From: an uncultured Erysipelotrichaceae bacterium
GTDB taxonomy: Bacteria > Bacillota_I > Bacilli_A > Erysipelotrichales > Erysipelotrichaceae
Direction: 5' to 3'
NCBI GenBank assembly: GCA_937874965.1
Contig: CALNCD010000025.1
Span: 1 to 17,886, forward strand
DNA length: 17,886 bases
Shown here: piece by piece, positions 1 to 7,471 of the stretch
How positions within the stretch are numbered: the first letter of the stretch is position 1
Layout: the number at the start of each line of letters is the position of its first letter
The notes under the pieces: model-generated
Databases searched by the model: none
Told to the model about the DNA's origin: nothing
Seen by the model: the letters and a program-made list of their open reading frames with translations, nothing else
Made by a program: the position numbers and the translations under genes

Positions 1-4
1 TAAA

Positions 5-46
5 GGGCTACGCCCGCAGAAGTAAAACCACCAGCTAAGCTGGTGG
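5..46. other. Two adjacent hairpins, possible end of an IS200/IS605-type element
   Basis: GGGC (5-8) pairs with GCCC (12-15) across a 3-nt loop. CCACCAGC (28-35) pairs perfectly with GCTGGTGG (39-46) across TAA. No T-run follows the second hairpin, so it is a poor intrinsic terminator. Subterminal hairpins of this kind occur at the ends of IS200/IS605 elements, whose transposase would lie left of the window; this family link is from memory and not proven here. It could also be a leader or attenuator structure for the operon that starts at 77. Confidence 0.3.
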
Positions 47-76
47 ATAGTTATTATATCTAGAAGGAGAAAAACA

Positions 77-1282
77 ATGTCACATTCCATTCACTCAATC
101 GATACGGCAGTTGATCAGTCCCTGCCTCATTATCAAAAACTTTCACTAGCCATTCATGATACGCCGGAAGTCAGTAACTATGAATTCTTCGCCAGCGAGA
201 CATTGGCAAAGCAGCTGCAACAGGAAGGATTTACAGTCGCTCTGGATGTTGCCGGTCATCGCACCGGGTTCGACGCTCGCTATAAAAGCGGAAAACCTGG
301 TCCAGTCATTGCTTTCCTTGCCGAATATGATGCCTTGCCAGGCATCGGCCATGCTTGCGGTCACAACTTATTCGGAATCACTTCATCACTGGCGGCAGTT
401 GCCTTGAAAACGGTCATTGATGACATCGGGGGAGAAATTAGGGTTTATGGAACCCCAGGTGAAGAGGGCGGCGAAAACGGCAGTGCCAAAGGAAGTTTTG
501 TAAGAGAGGGATTCTTCAAGGATGTTGATGCAGCCTTATGTGTCCATCCTGGTTATCATCATGGCCTGACCGGTCCTTCGCTTGCCAATGATCCTGTGGA
601 TGTCGAGTTCTTCGGACGGGCTGCCCATGCCGCCGGTGCGCCGGAGAAAGGAATCAATGCCCTGGATGCAGTTATTCAGGTGTACAACTCCGTCAATGCC
701 TTGCGTCAGCATCTTACAGATGATGTCCGTATCCATGGTGTGATTACCCATGGCGGCGATGTCGCAAATGTCGTGCCTGATCATGCCAGTTCCCGTTTCT
801 ATCTGCGGGCAGCTACCCGTACAACCTTGAACGATGTCTATCAAAAATTTGAGAACATCGTGAAAGGCGCATCACTTGCAACAGGTGCAAGCTATAAATT
901 CGGCCTCTTCCAGAACAGCGTGGACAACACCATCACAACCCCCTTGTTCGATGCAGTCTACCTGAAGCATCTGCGTGAATACGGTCAGGATATTACCCAG
1001 GAAATCAATAAAGGATCAGGATCGACAGATGTCGGCAATGTCAGTCAGGTTATCCCGACAATTCAGCCTCATATCAGTATTTCAGATACCTATATTGCCG
1101 GACACAGCATTGAATTCAAAGCTGCTGCCCGAAGTCAGAAAGGGCTGGATTCCATTGCCTTAGGTGCTAAGATCCTGGCCCACACAGCCTATGACCTGAT
1201 TCGTGATCCTGAGCTTCTCCAGCAGATCAAACAGCAGCATGCTGAGAATGTCCGCCTCCAGAACGGAGAAACCCATGATTGA
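77..1282 (+). CDS. M20-family amidohydrolase (ACY1L2/AbgB-like)
   Basis: Cytoplasmic zinc-dependent amidohydrolase or dipeptidase of 401 residues, a normal length for the M20D group. Visible signatures are EYDALPG and GHACGHN (residues 83-97, metal ligands His92 and His96), the catalytic and ligand pair Glu129-Glu130 in GTPGEEGG, His157 in CVHPG, His184 in the lid/dimerisation domain, GSTDVGNVSQVIPT at 315-328, and a C-terminal ligand His343 in AGHSIEF. The GSTDVG block resembles the aminoacylase-1-like-2 / p-aminobenzoyl-glutamate hydrolase subgroup. The start follows a good AGAAGGAG site. The stop overlaps the start of metN by 8 bp, so hydrolase and transporter are translationally coupled. 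No signal peptide is seen. Inference: it releases an amino acid, perhaps methionine or a related compound, from an N-acyl or peptide conjugate brought in by the downstream transporter. The exact substrate cannot be read from sequence. Confidence 0.88.
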   Translation: MSHSIHSIDTAVDQSLPHYQKLSLAIHDTPEVSNYEFFASETLAKQLQQEGFTVALDVAGHRTGFDARYKSGKPGPVIAFLAEYDALPGIGHACGHNLFGITSSLAAVALKTVIDDIGGEIRVYGTPGEEGGENGSAKGSFVREGFFKDVDAALCVHPGYHHGLTGPSLANDPVDVEFFGRAAHAAGAPEKGINALDAVIQVYNSVNALRQHLTDDVRIHGVITHGGDVANVVPDHASSRFYLRAATRTTLNDVYQKFENIVKGASLATGASYKFGLFQNSVDNTITTPLFDAVYLKHLREYGQDITQEINKGSGSTDVGNVSQVIPTIQPHISISDTYIAGHSIEFKAAARSQKGLDSIALGAKILAHTAYDLIRDPELLQQIKQQHAENVRLQNGETHD

Positions 1283-2309
1283 GCTGCGTCACCTCTCCAA
1301 GACATTCAAAACCAAGGAAAGCAGCGTACAGGCAGTCCAGGATGTATCACTGACCATTGAGGATGGTGAGATCTTCGGCATCATCGGATACAGCGGCGCA
1401 GGCAAAAGCACCCTGGTACGATGTCTTAACATGCTTGAGCGGCCCGAGACTGGAGATGTAATTATTGACGGAATTCATCTTGGATCCCTCAATGAACGGT
1501 CTTTACGTAAAACCCGCAAGAAGATCGGGATGATATTCCAGCATTTCAACCTGCTTAGCTCGCGGACGGTTTATGAAAACATCGCCTTCCCGCTCCGTTA
1601 TCAGGGCCTATCCAAGAAAGTCATCGCAGAAAAGGCATCCAATCTGCTGGCTTTGGTCGGGCTCAATGACAAGCGGGACAGTTATCCCTCCCAGCTCTCC
1701 GGCGGACAAAAGCAACGGGTAGCAATTGCCCGCTCTCTGGCAAACGATCCGGATATCCTGCTCTGTGATGAAGCCACCAGTGCCCTGGATCCGCAAACAA
1801 CGGATTCCATTCTGAAACTGCTGCAGGACATCAATAAACGATTGAACCTCACTGTCGTCATCATTACCCACGAAATGCGGGTGATTAAGCAGATATGCGA
1901 CCGTGTTGCTGTGATGGAGAACGGACGGGTTGTCGAATTGGATCAGGTTGTCCGTATCTTTGCACAGCCTCAGCAGGCCATTACCAAAGATTTCATCAGT
2001 ACTGTCAGTACTTTAAGTCGGATCAATACCTTGATTGAGGAAAAGGCTGCGATTGTCAGCATCCGAACTCCTCAGCAACTGCTGCGCTTGGATTTCAAAG
2101 GAGAAAGCACCAAGGAAGCCATCATCTCAGAGATATCCAAGCAGTTCAATACAACTGCAAGCATTATCTTTGCCAATGTGGAAATCATCCAGCATACAAT
2201 TCTAGGGACCCTCGTTGTCATTCTGGATGGTGATCCTGACAATCAGAAACAAGCCATTCAGTATCTGGATGCGCATGACATCCGTGTGGAGGTATTGAAT
2301 CATGCTTAA
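1275..2309 (+). CDS. metN: Methionine-type ABC transporter ATP-binding protein MetN
   Basis: ATPase subunit of a MetNIQ importer, 344 residues. It shows Walker A (GYSGAGKST, about 38-46), a Q-loop in IFQHFNLL, the signature LSGGQKQR, Walker B with ILLCDEATSALD, and the H-loop THE. The last ~80 residues form the NIL regulatory domain found on MetN proteins, which in E. coli MetN binds methionine for trans-inhibition. The reading frame stays open upstream to 1203, but the ATG at 1275 is preferred. It follows CGGAGAAACCC, overlaps the hydrolase stop in the usual coupled way, and begins MIELRHLSKTF as MetN proteins do. It overlaps metI by 8 bp. Confidence in the family is high. Substrate identity (D/L-methionine or a methionine conjugate) is inferred. 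Confidence 0.93.
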   Translation: MIELRHLSKTFKTKESSVQAVQDVSLTIEDGEIFGIIGYSGAGKSTLVRCLNMLERPETGDVIIDGIHLGSLNERSLRKTRKKIGMIFQHFNLLSSRTVYENIAFPLRYQGLSKKVIAEKASNLLALVGLNDKRDSYPSQLSGGQKQRVAIARSLANDPDILLCDEATSALDPQTTDSILKLLQDINKRLNLTVVIITHEMRVIKQICDRVAVMENGRVVELDQVVRIFAQPQQAITKDFISTVSTLSRINTLIEEKAAIVSIRTPQQLLRLDFKGESTKEAIISEISKQFNTTASIIFANVEIIQHTILGTLVVILDGDPDNQKQAIQYLDAHDIRVEVLNHA

Positions 2310-2982
2310 TTGGATCGCGACATTTGCACCGAACCTGGTGAAGTACTGGGGCGAATTCACACTAAGCATCCAGGAAACCCTGCAGATGTTCTTCTATTCA
2401 GGGATAATCGCCTTTATTGTCGGTCTCTTGCTTGGTACCTTGTTTGTGGTTACAAAAAAAGGCAATATCTTTGAGAACCGGCTCATTAACTGGATCATCG
2501 ACAAAGCCATCAATATTTTCCGCTCTATCCCCTTTATTATTCTGATTGCCGCCCTGATTCCGGTGACCCGGATGATTTCCGGAACATCCATCGGCGTCAA
2601 AGGCGCCATCTTTCCCCTCGTTCTAGGCTGTGTTCCATTCTTTACCCGCCAGGTGGATATGGCCCTCTCTTCAATCGATGAGGGGCTGATCGAGGCAGCG
2701 CAATCCATGGGCATTTCGCCATGGGGCATTATCTTCAGGGTTTACCTGAAAGAATCCATCCCTGCTCTCGCCCGTTCAACGACGATTACAGCCATCAGTC
2801 TTCTAGGACTGACAGCAATGGGCGGAGCAGTCGGTGCCGGTGGTCTCGGTGCATTTGTTCTGCGATACGGTTACCAGAACTACTACAACGACATTATGAT
2901 TATCTGTATTATCATTACCCTGATCATGGTGCTGATTATTCAATTCATCGGCGACCTGGTCATCAGAAAAACAACACACTAA
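2302..2982 (+). CDS. metI: Methionine-type ABC transporter permease MetI
   Basis: Inner-membrane permease of 226 residues, standard for MetI. It has about five hydrophobic segments. The cytoplasmic EAA loop is EAAQSMGISPWGIIFRVYLKE (written here split: EAAQSMGIS then PWGIIFRVYLKE), which docks on the MetN ATPase. A glycine-rich run (AMGGAVGAGGLGAF) precedes the last helix, as in MetI relatives. The ATG at 2302 overlaps the end of metN by 8 bp, which shows translational coupling. The gene is followed after 14 bp by metQ with its own AAAAGGAG site. Confidence 0.93.
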   Translation: MLNWIATFAPNLVKYWGEFTLSIQETLQMFFYSGIIAFIVGLLLGTLFVVTKKGNIFENRLINWIIDKAINIFRSIPFIILIAALIPVTRMISGTSIGVKGAIFPLVLGCVPFFTRQVDMALSSIDEGLIEAAQSMGISPWGIIFRVYLKESIPALARSTTITAISLLGLTAMGGAVGAGGLGAFVLRYGYQNYYNDIMIICIIITLIMVLIIQFIGDLVIRKTTH

Positions 2983-2996
2983 AAGGAGAAAAAACA

Positions 2997-3794
2997 ATGA
3001 AACGTCTACTGCTTGCTATACTCGTCCTCGGATTACTGGTTGGGTGCTCATCCGGCAATAAGACCAGTGATGTCACCAAAGTAACCGTCGGACTTACCGG
3101 AACAGATTCGCAAACCTGGAATTATATTAAGGAAGAAGCTCTGAAACAGAATATTGAACTGACTTTGAAATACTTTGATTCTTACCCGCTCCCTAACCGT
3201 GCACTCTCTGAGAAAGAAATTGATATCAATGCTTTCCAGCATCATATCTATCTTGAAAAGGAAATCGCCGAATTCGGCTATAAACTGACCGTTATCGGCG
3301 AAACCGTCTTTGCACCCTTAGCATTGTACTCCTCGAAGATTACCGCGCTGAACCAGGTAAAGGATAACGATAAGGTCGCAATCCCGGATGATACAACCAA
3401 TGGCGGACGTGCCTTGAAACTCCTGGAAGCTCAGGGTTTCATCGAAATTGATCCCGCTGCCGGACTTACCCCGAAAAAAGCAGATATTACGAAATACAAT
3501 GTCAACCTCGACATCGTTGAGATGACAGCAACCAATATTCCCGCAATTCTTCCTGACGTGGCTTTCGCCGCAGTGAATTCAGGCGTTGCCTACAAAGCCG
3601 GTCTTAAAGTTGAATCAGCACTTGCTCTTGAAGAAGCTGTCGCAGGCGACAACCCTTACATCAATGTCATCGTCGTCCGAACCGAAGATAAAGACAATGA
3701 AATCTACAAGAAAATTGTCGAGATCTATCACACGGATGCTGTGAAAGAGATCATCAAAAAAGAATCAAACGGGACATCTGTCCCTGCCTGGTAG
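2997..3794 (+). CDS. metQ: MetQ/NlpA-family substrate-binding lipoprotein
   Basis: Extracytoplasmic binding lipoprotein of 265 residues. The N-terminus is a lipoprotein signal peptide: MKRL, a hydrophobic core, then the lipobox LVGC with the lipidated Cys17, followed by a Ser/Gly/Asn linker. The body is an NlpA-type (PF03180) domain with characteristic stretches such as YFDSYPLPNRALSEKEIDIN and NAFQHHIYLE. The frame is open far upstream (to 2721), but that part overlaps metI. The ATG at 2997 follows AAAAGGAG and gives the signal peptide, so it is the start. It delivers substrate to MetI-MetN. The family includes methionine, N-formyl or dipeptide binders, so the ligand is open, and the M20 gene in the same operon makes a conjugate plausible. 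A strong terminator follows 16 bp after the stop. Confidence 0.92.
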   Translation: MKRLLLAILVLGLLVGCSSGNKTSDVTKVTVGLTGTDSQTWNYIKEEALKQNIELTLKYFDSYPLPNRALSEKEIDINAFQHHIYLEKEIAEFGYKLTVIGETVFAPLALYSSKITALNQVKDNDKVAIPDDTTNGGRALKLLEAQGFIEIDPAAGLTPKKADITKYNVNLDIVEMTATNIPAILPDVAFAAVNSGVAYKAGLKVESALALEEAVAGDNPYINVIVVRTEDKDNEIYKKIVEIYHTDAVKEIIKKESNGTSVPAW

Positions 3795-3809
3795 TCCGAA
3801 CATCGTGTT

Positions 3810-3851
3810 AAAAAAATGTGCCCCCTCCTTGTTTGCCGGGCACATTTTTTT
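3810..3851. terminator. Bidirectional intrinsic terminator
   Basis: A run of A then TGTGCCC (to 3823) pairs with GGGCACA (3838-3844), followed by seven T. The symmetric A and T runs let it stop the metNIQ operon on the + strand and the acetyltransferase transcript on the - strand. Confidence 0.9.
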
Positions 3852-3912
3852 ATCGGGAAGCAAGGACACATCATCTGATGACTCCGTTTGACATGAAAAT
3901 GAGTTCACGTGA

Positions 3913-4530
3913 CTACCGCTTTTCTCCTGTTTCTTGATAATACTGATCCAACTGATTTTGCCAGTATACTGTATCTTCGCCTGTTATTTTCCGAATAACC
4001 CGGCACGGATTTCCCGCAGCGATGACATTGGCTTCGATATCTTTGGTCACAACAGAGCCTGAGCCTATAATCACATTTTCATGAATAGTAACACCTGGAT
4101 TAACAACGACATTCCCGCCCAGCCAGACATTATCCTCAATAACGATCGGCTTGGCGAATTCAACCCCGTTTGAGCGAATTACTGAATCAATCGGATGGGA
4201 AGCGGTATACAAACTCACTCGAGGGCCGAACATCACATTATCCCCGATGGTTATCGGTGCAACATCCAGGAAGATGCAATCGGTATTCGCATAGAAATCC
4301 GCACCTAAGGTGATATTGCTGCCGTAGTCACAGTAAAAGGGCGGTTCAATTTTAAAGTACCCCTGTGTGCTTTTGAAGAGCTGGCCAAGAATAAGGCTGC
4401 CCTCTTCATCGCTCTCTGCCGCATGAAATGCTTTTAAAGCAGCCTTGCGCCGGCGGTTATCCGCTCTTAATTCCTTATCGCTGGCCCGATACAATAAGCC
4501 ATGGATCATTCGCTGTTTCTGATTCTTCAT
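3913..4530 (-). CDS. Maltose/galactoside-type O-acetyltransferase
   Basis: Acetyl-CoA-dependent sugar O-acetyltransferase of the hexapeptide-repeat (left-handed beta-helix) family, 205 residues, typical of Maa/LacA enzymes. The N-terminal helical Mac domain is about residues 1-58 (YRASDKELRADNRRRKA). The beta-helix follows, with repeats such as ITIGDNVMFGPRV, IVIEDNVWLGGNVVV and ENVIIGSGSVVTKDI. The catalytic histidine is His112 in YTASHPID, and the C-terminal AAGNPCRVIR motif is intact. The start follows AAAAAGGAGAAGGATGA. It lies 16 bp downstream of the ROK regulator and is probably cotranscribed with it. Inference: acetylation and detoxification of an excess or non-metabolisable sugar linked to the regulator. 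The true acceptor is unknown. Confidence 0.9.
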   Translation of the reverse strand: MKNQKQRMIHGLLYRASDKELRADNRRRKAALKAFHAAESDEEGSLILGQLFKSTQGYFKIEPPFYCDYGSNITLGADFYANTDCIFLDVAPITIGDNVMFGPRVSLYTASHPIDSVIRSNGVEFAKPIVIEDNVWLGGNVVVNPGVTIHENVIIGSGSVVTKDIEANVIAAGNPCRVIRKITGEDTVYWQNQLDQYYQETGEKR

Positions 4531-4546
4531 TCATCCTTCTCCTTTT

Positions 4547-5545
4547 TCAATTGCTTCGTTCTACGCCATTCAGTTCATCCCGAATCAGCGTCAGTCCACT
4601 TTGGAATAGCCCGCTTTTGAAATCCTGTGAAAATGATTCCTCAACACGTATATCCGGGAGTTCAACGGCTTTGAAAACATCACTCAGCGAGGCTTTCACT
4701 TCCCGGATAAACCGCAGACGCCTCTCACGCTGAAGCAAACCTTCACTGGCATAGACGACGATGACTTCCGGGTTGTACATGCTGATCATGATGCTGAGGG
4801 CATAGGCAAGATTCTGTTTGAAATCAGCTGCACTCATCGTTGTATGAATCCATGGGAACAAGTAATGGATTTCCCCGCTGATGCCATGGCGGCCAAGAAA
4901 CAGCGTATGATTCACCAGCAAGCCTGAACCAGGATAGTAGCCCTCGGGAAAATACAAGGCACTGATCAGGGATGATGTATGACGAGTGCCGAATCCGACC
5001 AAGGCGGCATTGACATCATTGATGATACGCACAGGCCGCTCCAGATCTTCTTCCAGAATGGGCCGCAACCGGATCTGAAGCAGGCCGGTGATATCCATGA
5101 TTTCCAGCTGATCCTGAATTTCAACTCCGGGAATTCCAATCACAACCCCTTTGATTGCAGGATACTCACGGCATAGACCTTTCAGTTCACGCCGGATACT
5201 CTCTACATCGAGATCGGTGCTGAATCGGTTGACCAGCATCGCTTGCTGAAGGGTCACGACACTGAGTTCCATGGTCATCACGGTCTTGATTTCCCGGATC
5301 ATTACTGTCGCGATCAATTGCTTGGTTTCATCAATCACATAGACGATCGGTTTACGACCGCCTGTTGAGTCCAAACTGTTCTGACGACGGATAAACCCGC
5401 TTTTGCACAGCTCATCGACAGTCTTCGAGACACTGACAATACTGAATCCAGTCGTTCTCGCCAAATCTTTCTGAGTATACGATAATCCGCTCAGAAACAC
5501 CGATTTAACGGCGTTCAAGGAAGATACCCTCTGTTCTCGCTTCAT
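4547..5545 (-). CDS. ROK-family transcriptional regulator, degenerate sugar domain
   Basis: Probable sugar-responsive transcription factor of 332 residues. The N-terminus is a MarR/ROK-type winged helix (about 10-70: TQKDLARTTGFSIVSVSKTVDEL, split as TQKDLARTTG and FSIVSVSKTVDEL) ending in the wing motif STGGRKP that is typical of NagC/XylR repressors. The rest resembles a ROK fold, with IGIPG (137-140), INDVNAAL (175-182) and GHTLFLG-like and GISGEIHYL segments. The DxGGT phosphate motif and the CxCGxxGC zinc motif are absent. The protein is also about 50-60 residues shorter than usual ROK repressors, so it is unlikely to be a kinase and its effector site may differ. The frame extends to 5593, but the ATG at 5545 has AGGAGTG ahead of it and starts MKREQRV. 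It is divergent from the RpiR gene. Confidence 0.8.
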   Translation of the reverse strand: MKREQRVSSLNAVKSVFLSGLSYTQKDLARTTGFSIVSVSKTVDELCKSGFIRRQNSLDSTGGRKPIVYVIDETKQLIATVMIREIKTVMTMELSVVTLQQAMLVNRFSTDLDVESIRRELKGLCREYPAIKGVVIGIPGVEIQDQLEIMDITGLLQIRLRPILEEDLERPVRIINDVNAALVGFGTRHTSSLISALYFPEGYYPGSGLLVNHTLFLGRHGISGEIHYLFPWIHTTMSAADFKQNLAYALSIMISMYNPEVIVVYASEGLLQRERRLRFIREVKASLSDVFKAVELPDIRVEESFSQDFKSGLFQSGLTLIRDELNGVERSN

Positions 5546-5597
5546 CACAATCACTCCTGACTTCAATCTAGCGCATCCCGGACCAAAAAGCAATCTT

Positions 5598-5620
5598 CTT
5601 TTTTAATTCAATTAAAAAAG
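5598..5620. promoter_or_regulatory. Perfect 23-bp palindrome, candidate operator
   Basis: CTTTTTTAATT (5598-5608), a central C (5609), then AATTAAAAAAG (5610-5620). All 11 pairs match. It lies between the divergent ROK and RpiR genes and covers the -35 area of the rightward promoter. It is AT-rich, as ROK and RpiR operators often are. It has no GC stem, so it is not a terminator. Binding protein unknown. Confidence 0.6.
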
Positions 5621-5629
5621 GTGTATACT
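5601..5629 (+). promoter_or_regulatory. Putative promoter of the RpiR gene
   Basis: TATACT at 5624-5629 is a good -10. A poor -35 (TTTTAA-like, 5601-5606) sits inside the palindrome. Initiation near 5636 would lie downstream of the ATG at 5631, which supports 5652 as the true start of the gene. Confidence 0.5.
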
Positions 5630-5651
5630 GATGAAAAGAAAGGACACGTCT

Positions 5652-6509
5652 ATGGATATCCTGTCAACCCTCAAACAACTCAAAAATACAACGCCCAATG
5701 AAGCAGTGCTAATCGAATACATCCTGAAGCATCCGGAACAGTGCCTGAATCTGAAACCCAAGGAAATCGCCAAAGCGGCCTATGTTTCACTGGCAACGTT
5801 ATACCGTCTCCTGGAGAAAATCGAGTGTGCAGGTGTCAATGAATTCAAGATTGAACTTGCGATTGCGATCTCAGGCGAAAAAACAGCGCCTGAACAAGGC
5901 ATCGATGTCAATTATCCGATCTCCAGCCAGGATAACTTCTACCAGATCATGGAGGGACTCGATAAAACCTACCAGCAGACCCTGGAAGATACCCGCAGCA
6001 AAGTCAATGCTCTGGTATTGCGCAATGTCATTGATCTCTTGGCTGATGCACCGGTCATTGATTTGTACACAACCTCGTCCAATGTGTATTTCGCGCAGAA
6101 CTTCGCCTTTCAGATGCAGGAAATCGGACGGATCGTCAATGTTCCGACCGAAGAATACATCAGCAATGTCACAGCTGCCAACAGTGATGAAAACCATGTT
6201 GCACTCATGATTTCCTACGGAGGGCGCCGCCAAGGATCCAAAGCCCTGATTGAACTGCTCCAAGGGAATCAGACGCCGATCATCCTGATAACTTCAACCC
6301 AGGGAAATCCATTGGAAGCACACGCAACGCTGACTCTCTACATGTCCTCTGACGAAGATCACTACGACAAGATTTCATCGTTTTCATCCCGGCTCTCCTT
6401 GTTGTACCTGCTTGATTTACTGTATGCGAATATTGTATCAACCAACTTCAACGACTACATCCATTACAAGAAATCCCATTATCAGAGGATTGCGAAAGCA
6501 CTGGGATAA
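5652..6509 (+). CDS. RpiR/MurR-family transcriptional regulator (HTH-SIS)
   Basis: Sugar-phosphate-responsive regulator of 285 residues, normal for the family. The N-terminal HTH_6 domain is about residues 1-77, with NEAVLIEYILKHPEQCLNLKPKEIAKAAYVS in pieces such as LKPKEIAKAAYVSLATLYRL. The C-terminal SIS domain is about 115-245 and includes IDLYTTSSNVYFAQNFAFQ, HVALMISYGGR and PIILITSTQGNPL. SIS domains of this family bind phosphosugars. Start choice: an ATG at 5631 is also in frame, but AAAGGA lies 8 nt before the ATG at 5652 and the predicted transcription start falls between the two. It is divergent from the ROK gene, so one or both proteins may act on the shared palindrome. An intrinsic terminator follows, so it is probably monocistronic. 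The target pathway is not visible. Confidence 0.9.
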   Translation: MDILSTLKQLKNTTPNEAVLIEYILKHPEQCLNLKPKEIAKAAYVSLATLYRLLEKIECAGVNEFKIELAIAISGEKTAPEQGIDVNYPISSQDNFYQIMEGLDKTYQQTLEDTRSKVNALVLRNVIDLLADAPVIDLYTTSSNVYFAQNFAFQMQEIGRIVNVPTEEYISNVTAANSDENHVALMISYGGRRQGSKALIELLQGNQTPIILITSTQGNPLEAHATLTLYMSSDEDHYDKISSFSSRLSLLYLLDLLYANIVSTNFNDYIHYKKSHYQRIAKALG

Positions 6510-6556
6510 ATCTGTCAGTTTTCCTGATAAAACAGGCGATTTCAAACACTTCTTTC

Positions 6557-6582
6557 AACAACCTTTCAATGGGTTGTTTTTG
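6557..6582 (+). terminator. Intrinsic terminator after the RpiR gene
   Basis: AACAACC (6557-6563) pairs with GGTTGTT (6572-6578), followed by TTT and a T-rich tract. It is a modest stem with a clear U tail. Confidence 0.7.
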
Positions 6583-6602
6583 CTTTCTTTATTTCATATA
6601 AT
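6574..6602 (+). promoter_or_regulatory. Putative promoter of the HAD hydrolase gene
   Basis: TTGTTT (6574-6579), a 17-bp spacer, and a perfect TATAAT (6597-6602). The -35 is inside the preceding terminator stem. The predicted start near 6609 leaves only about 11 nt before the ATG at 6620. Confidence 0.6.
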
Positions 6603-6619
6603 CCAAGCGAGGTAACCCC

Positions 6620-7471
6620 ATGACACTAAACACCATCGTCCTTGACCTGGACGGAACACTGCTGAATTCAAGCAAAACCATCAGTCCGAAAACCAAGGAA
6701 GCCCTGATCCATCTGCAAACGAAAGGAATCCGCGTTATTCTGGCCTCTGGACGACCAAGCAGCGGGATGATCGATATTGCCCGATCCCTCTCAATGCATC
6801 GCCATCATGGCAGAATCATCGCTTTCAACGGTGCCTGCGCGCTTGAAATGAGCACACTTGAACCCATCATTGAACACTTCATTGAAGCACCCCTTGCCCA
6901 GAAACTGCTTGCTCACTTGGAGAACTATCTGCTTATTCCCATGGTCTCTCAAGATAACCGCCTTTATGTTAATTCAGTCTTCAATGGAATGATCCACCTC
7001 GGCCCTCACCCGAAAGAGGATGATCCCCTCTTCAATATTATCGAATATGAAGCCACCGGAGGACACTTTCTTCTTCAGGAAGTGGGATCACTGGCACAGC
7101 ATGTCAACTTTCCTGTCTACAAAGTGCTGGTTGCAGGCGAACCAGACTATCTTCACGACCAGCAATCAATCATGTTCGGTCCATTCAAGGATATTCTCCA
7201 CGGCAGCTTTTCTGCACCCTTCTACTATGAATTCACCCATCCGGATGCCGATAAAGCCAAGACACTCCGCAAATTGGTCATGGATCCTTCGACAGTCATC
7301 GCTTTTGGAGATTCTCAGAATGACATCAGTCTTCTCCAATATGCTCATGTTGGTATCGCGATGGGAAATGCAGCCGATGACGTAAAACGTATTGCCGATG
7401 ATATCACCGCAACCAATGATGAAGAAGGAATTTACCATAGCCTGCTCACTTACTTTCCGGACTTATTCTGA
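6620..7471 (+). CDS. Cof-type HAD-IIB phosphatase
   Basis: Cytoplasmic haloacid-dehalogenase-superfamily hydrolase of 283 residues, the usual Cof/YidA length. Motif I is DLDGTLLNSS with nucleophile Asp9 and acid Asp11. Motif II is in VILASGRP. Motif IV is IAFGDSQNDISLL with the metal-binding Asp pair. The C2-type cap lies between residues ~85 and ~195. Such proteins dephosphorylate sugar phosphates, flavin or other small phosphometabolites, and sequence alone does not fix the substrate. The start follows GCGAGGTAACCCC. The 3' end overlaps the convergent iminopeptidase gene by 9 bp, and no terminator is seen between them. Proximity to RpiR and ROK regulators fits sugar-phosphate metabolism but is only suggestive. 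Confidence 0.92.
   Translation: MTLNTIVLDLDGTLLNSSKTISPKTKEALIHLQTKGIRVILASGRPSSGMIDIARSLSMHRHHGRIIAFNGACALEMSTLEPIIEHFIEAPLAQKLLAHLENYLLIPMVSQDNRLYVNSVFNGMIHLGPHPKEDDPLFNIIEYEATGGHFLLQEVGSLAQHVNFPVYKVLVAGEPDYLHDQQSIMFGPFKDILHGSFSAPFYYEFTHPDADKAKTLRKLVMDPSTVIAFGDSQNDISLLQYAHVGIAMGNAADDVKRIADDITATNDEEGIYHSLLTYFPDLF

Noticed and set aside
1..76. S-box or T-box leader for the metNIQ operon
   Set aside because: Only two simple hairpins are present. No S-box core or T-box motif is visible in these bases, though a leader further left cannot be excluded.
2721..2996. In-frame extension upstream of metQ that would give a 357-residue protein
   Set aside because: It lies within metI in another frame. 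The ATG at 2997 has a strong ribosome binding site and begins a proper lipoprotein signal peptide.
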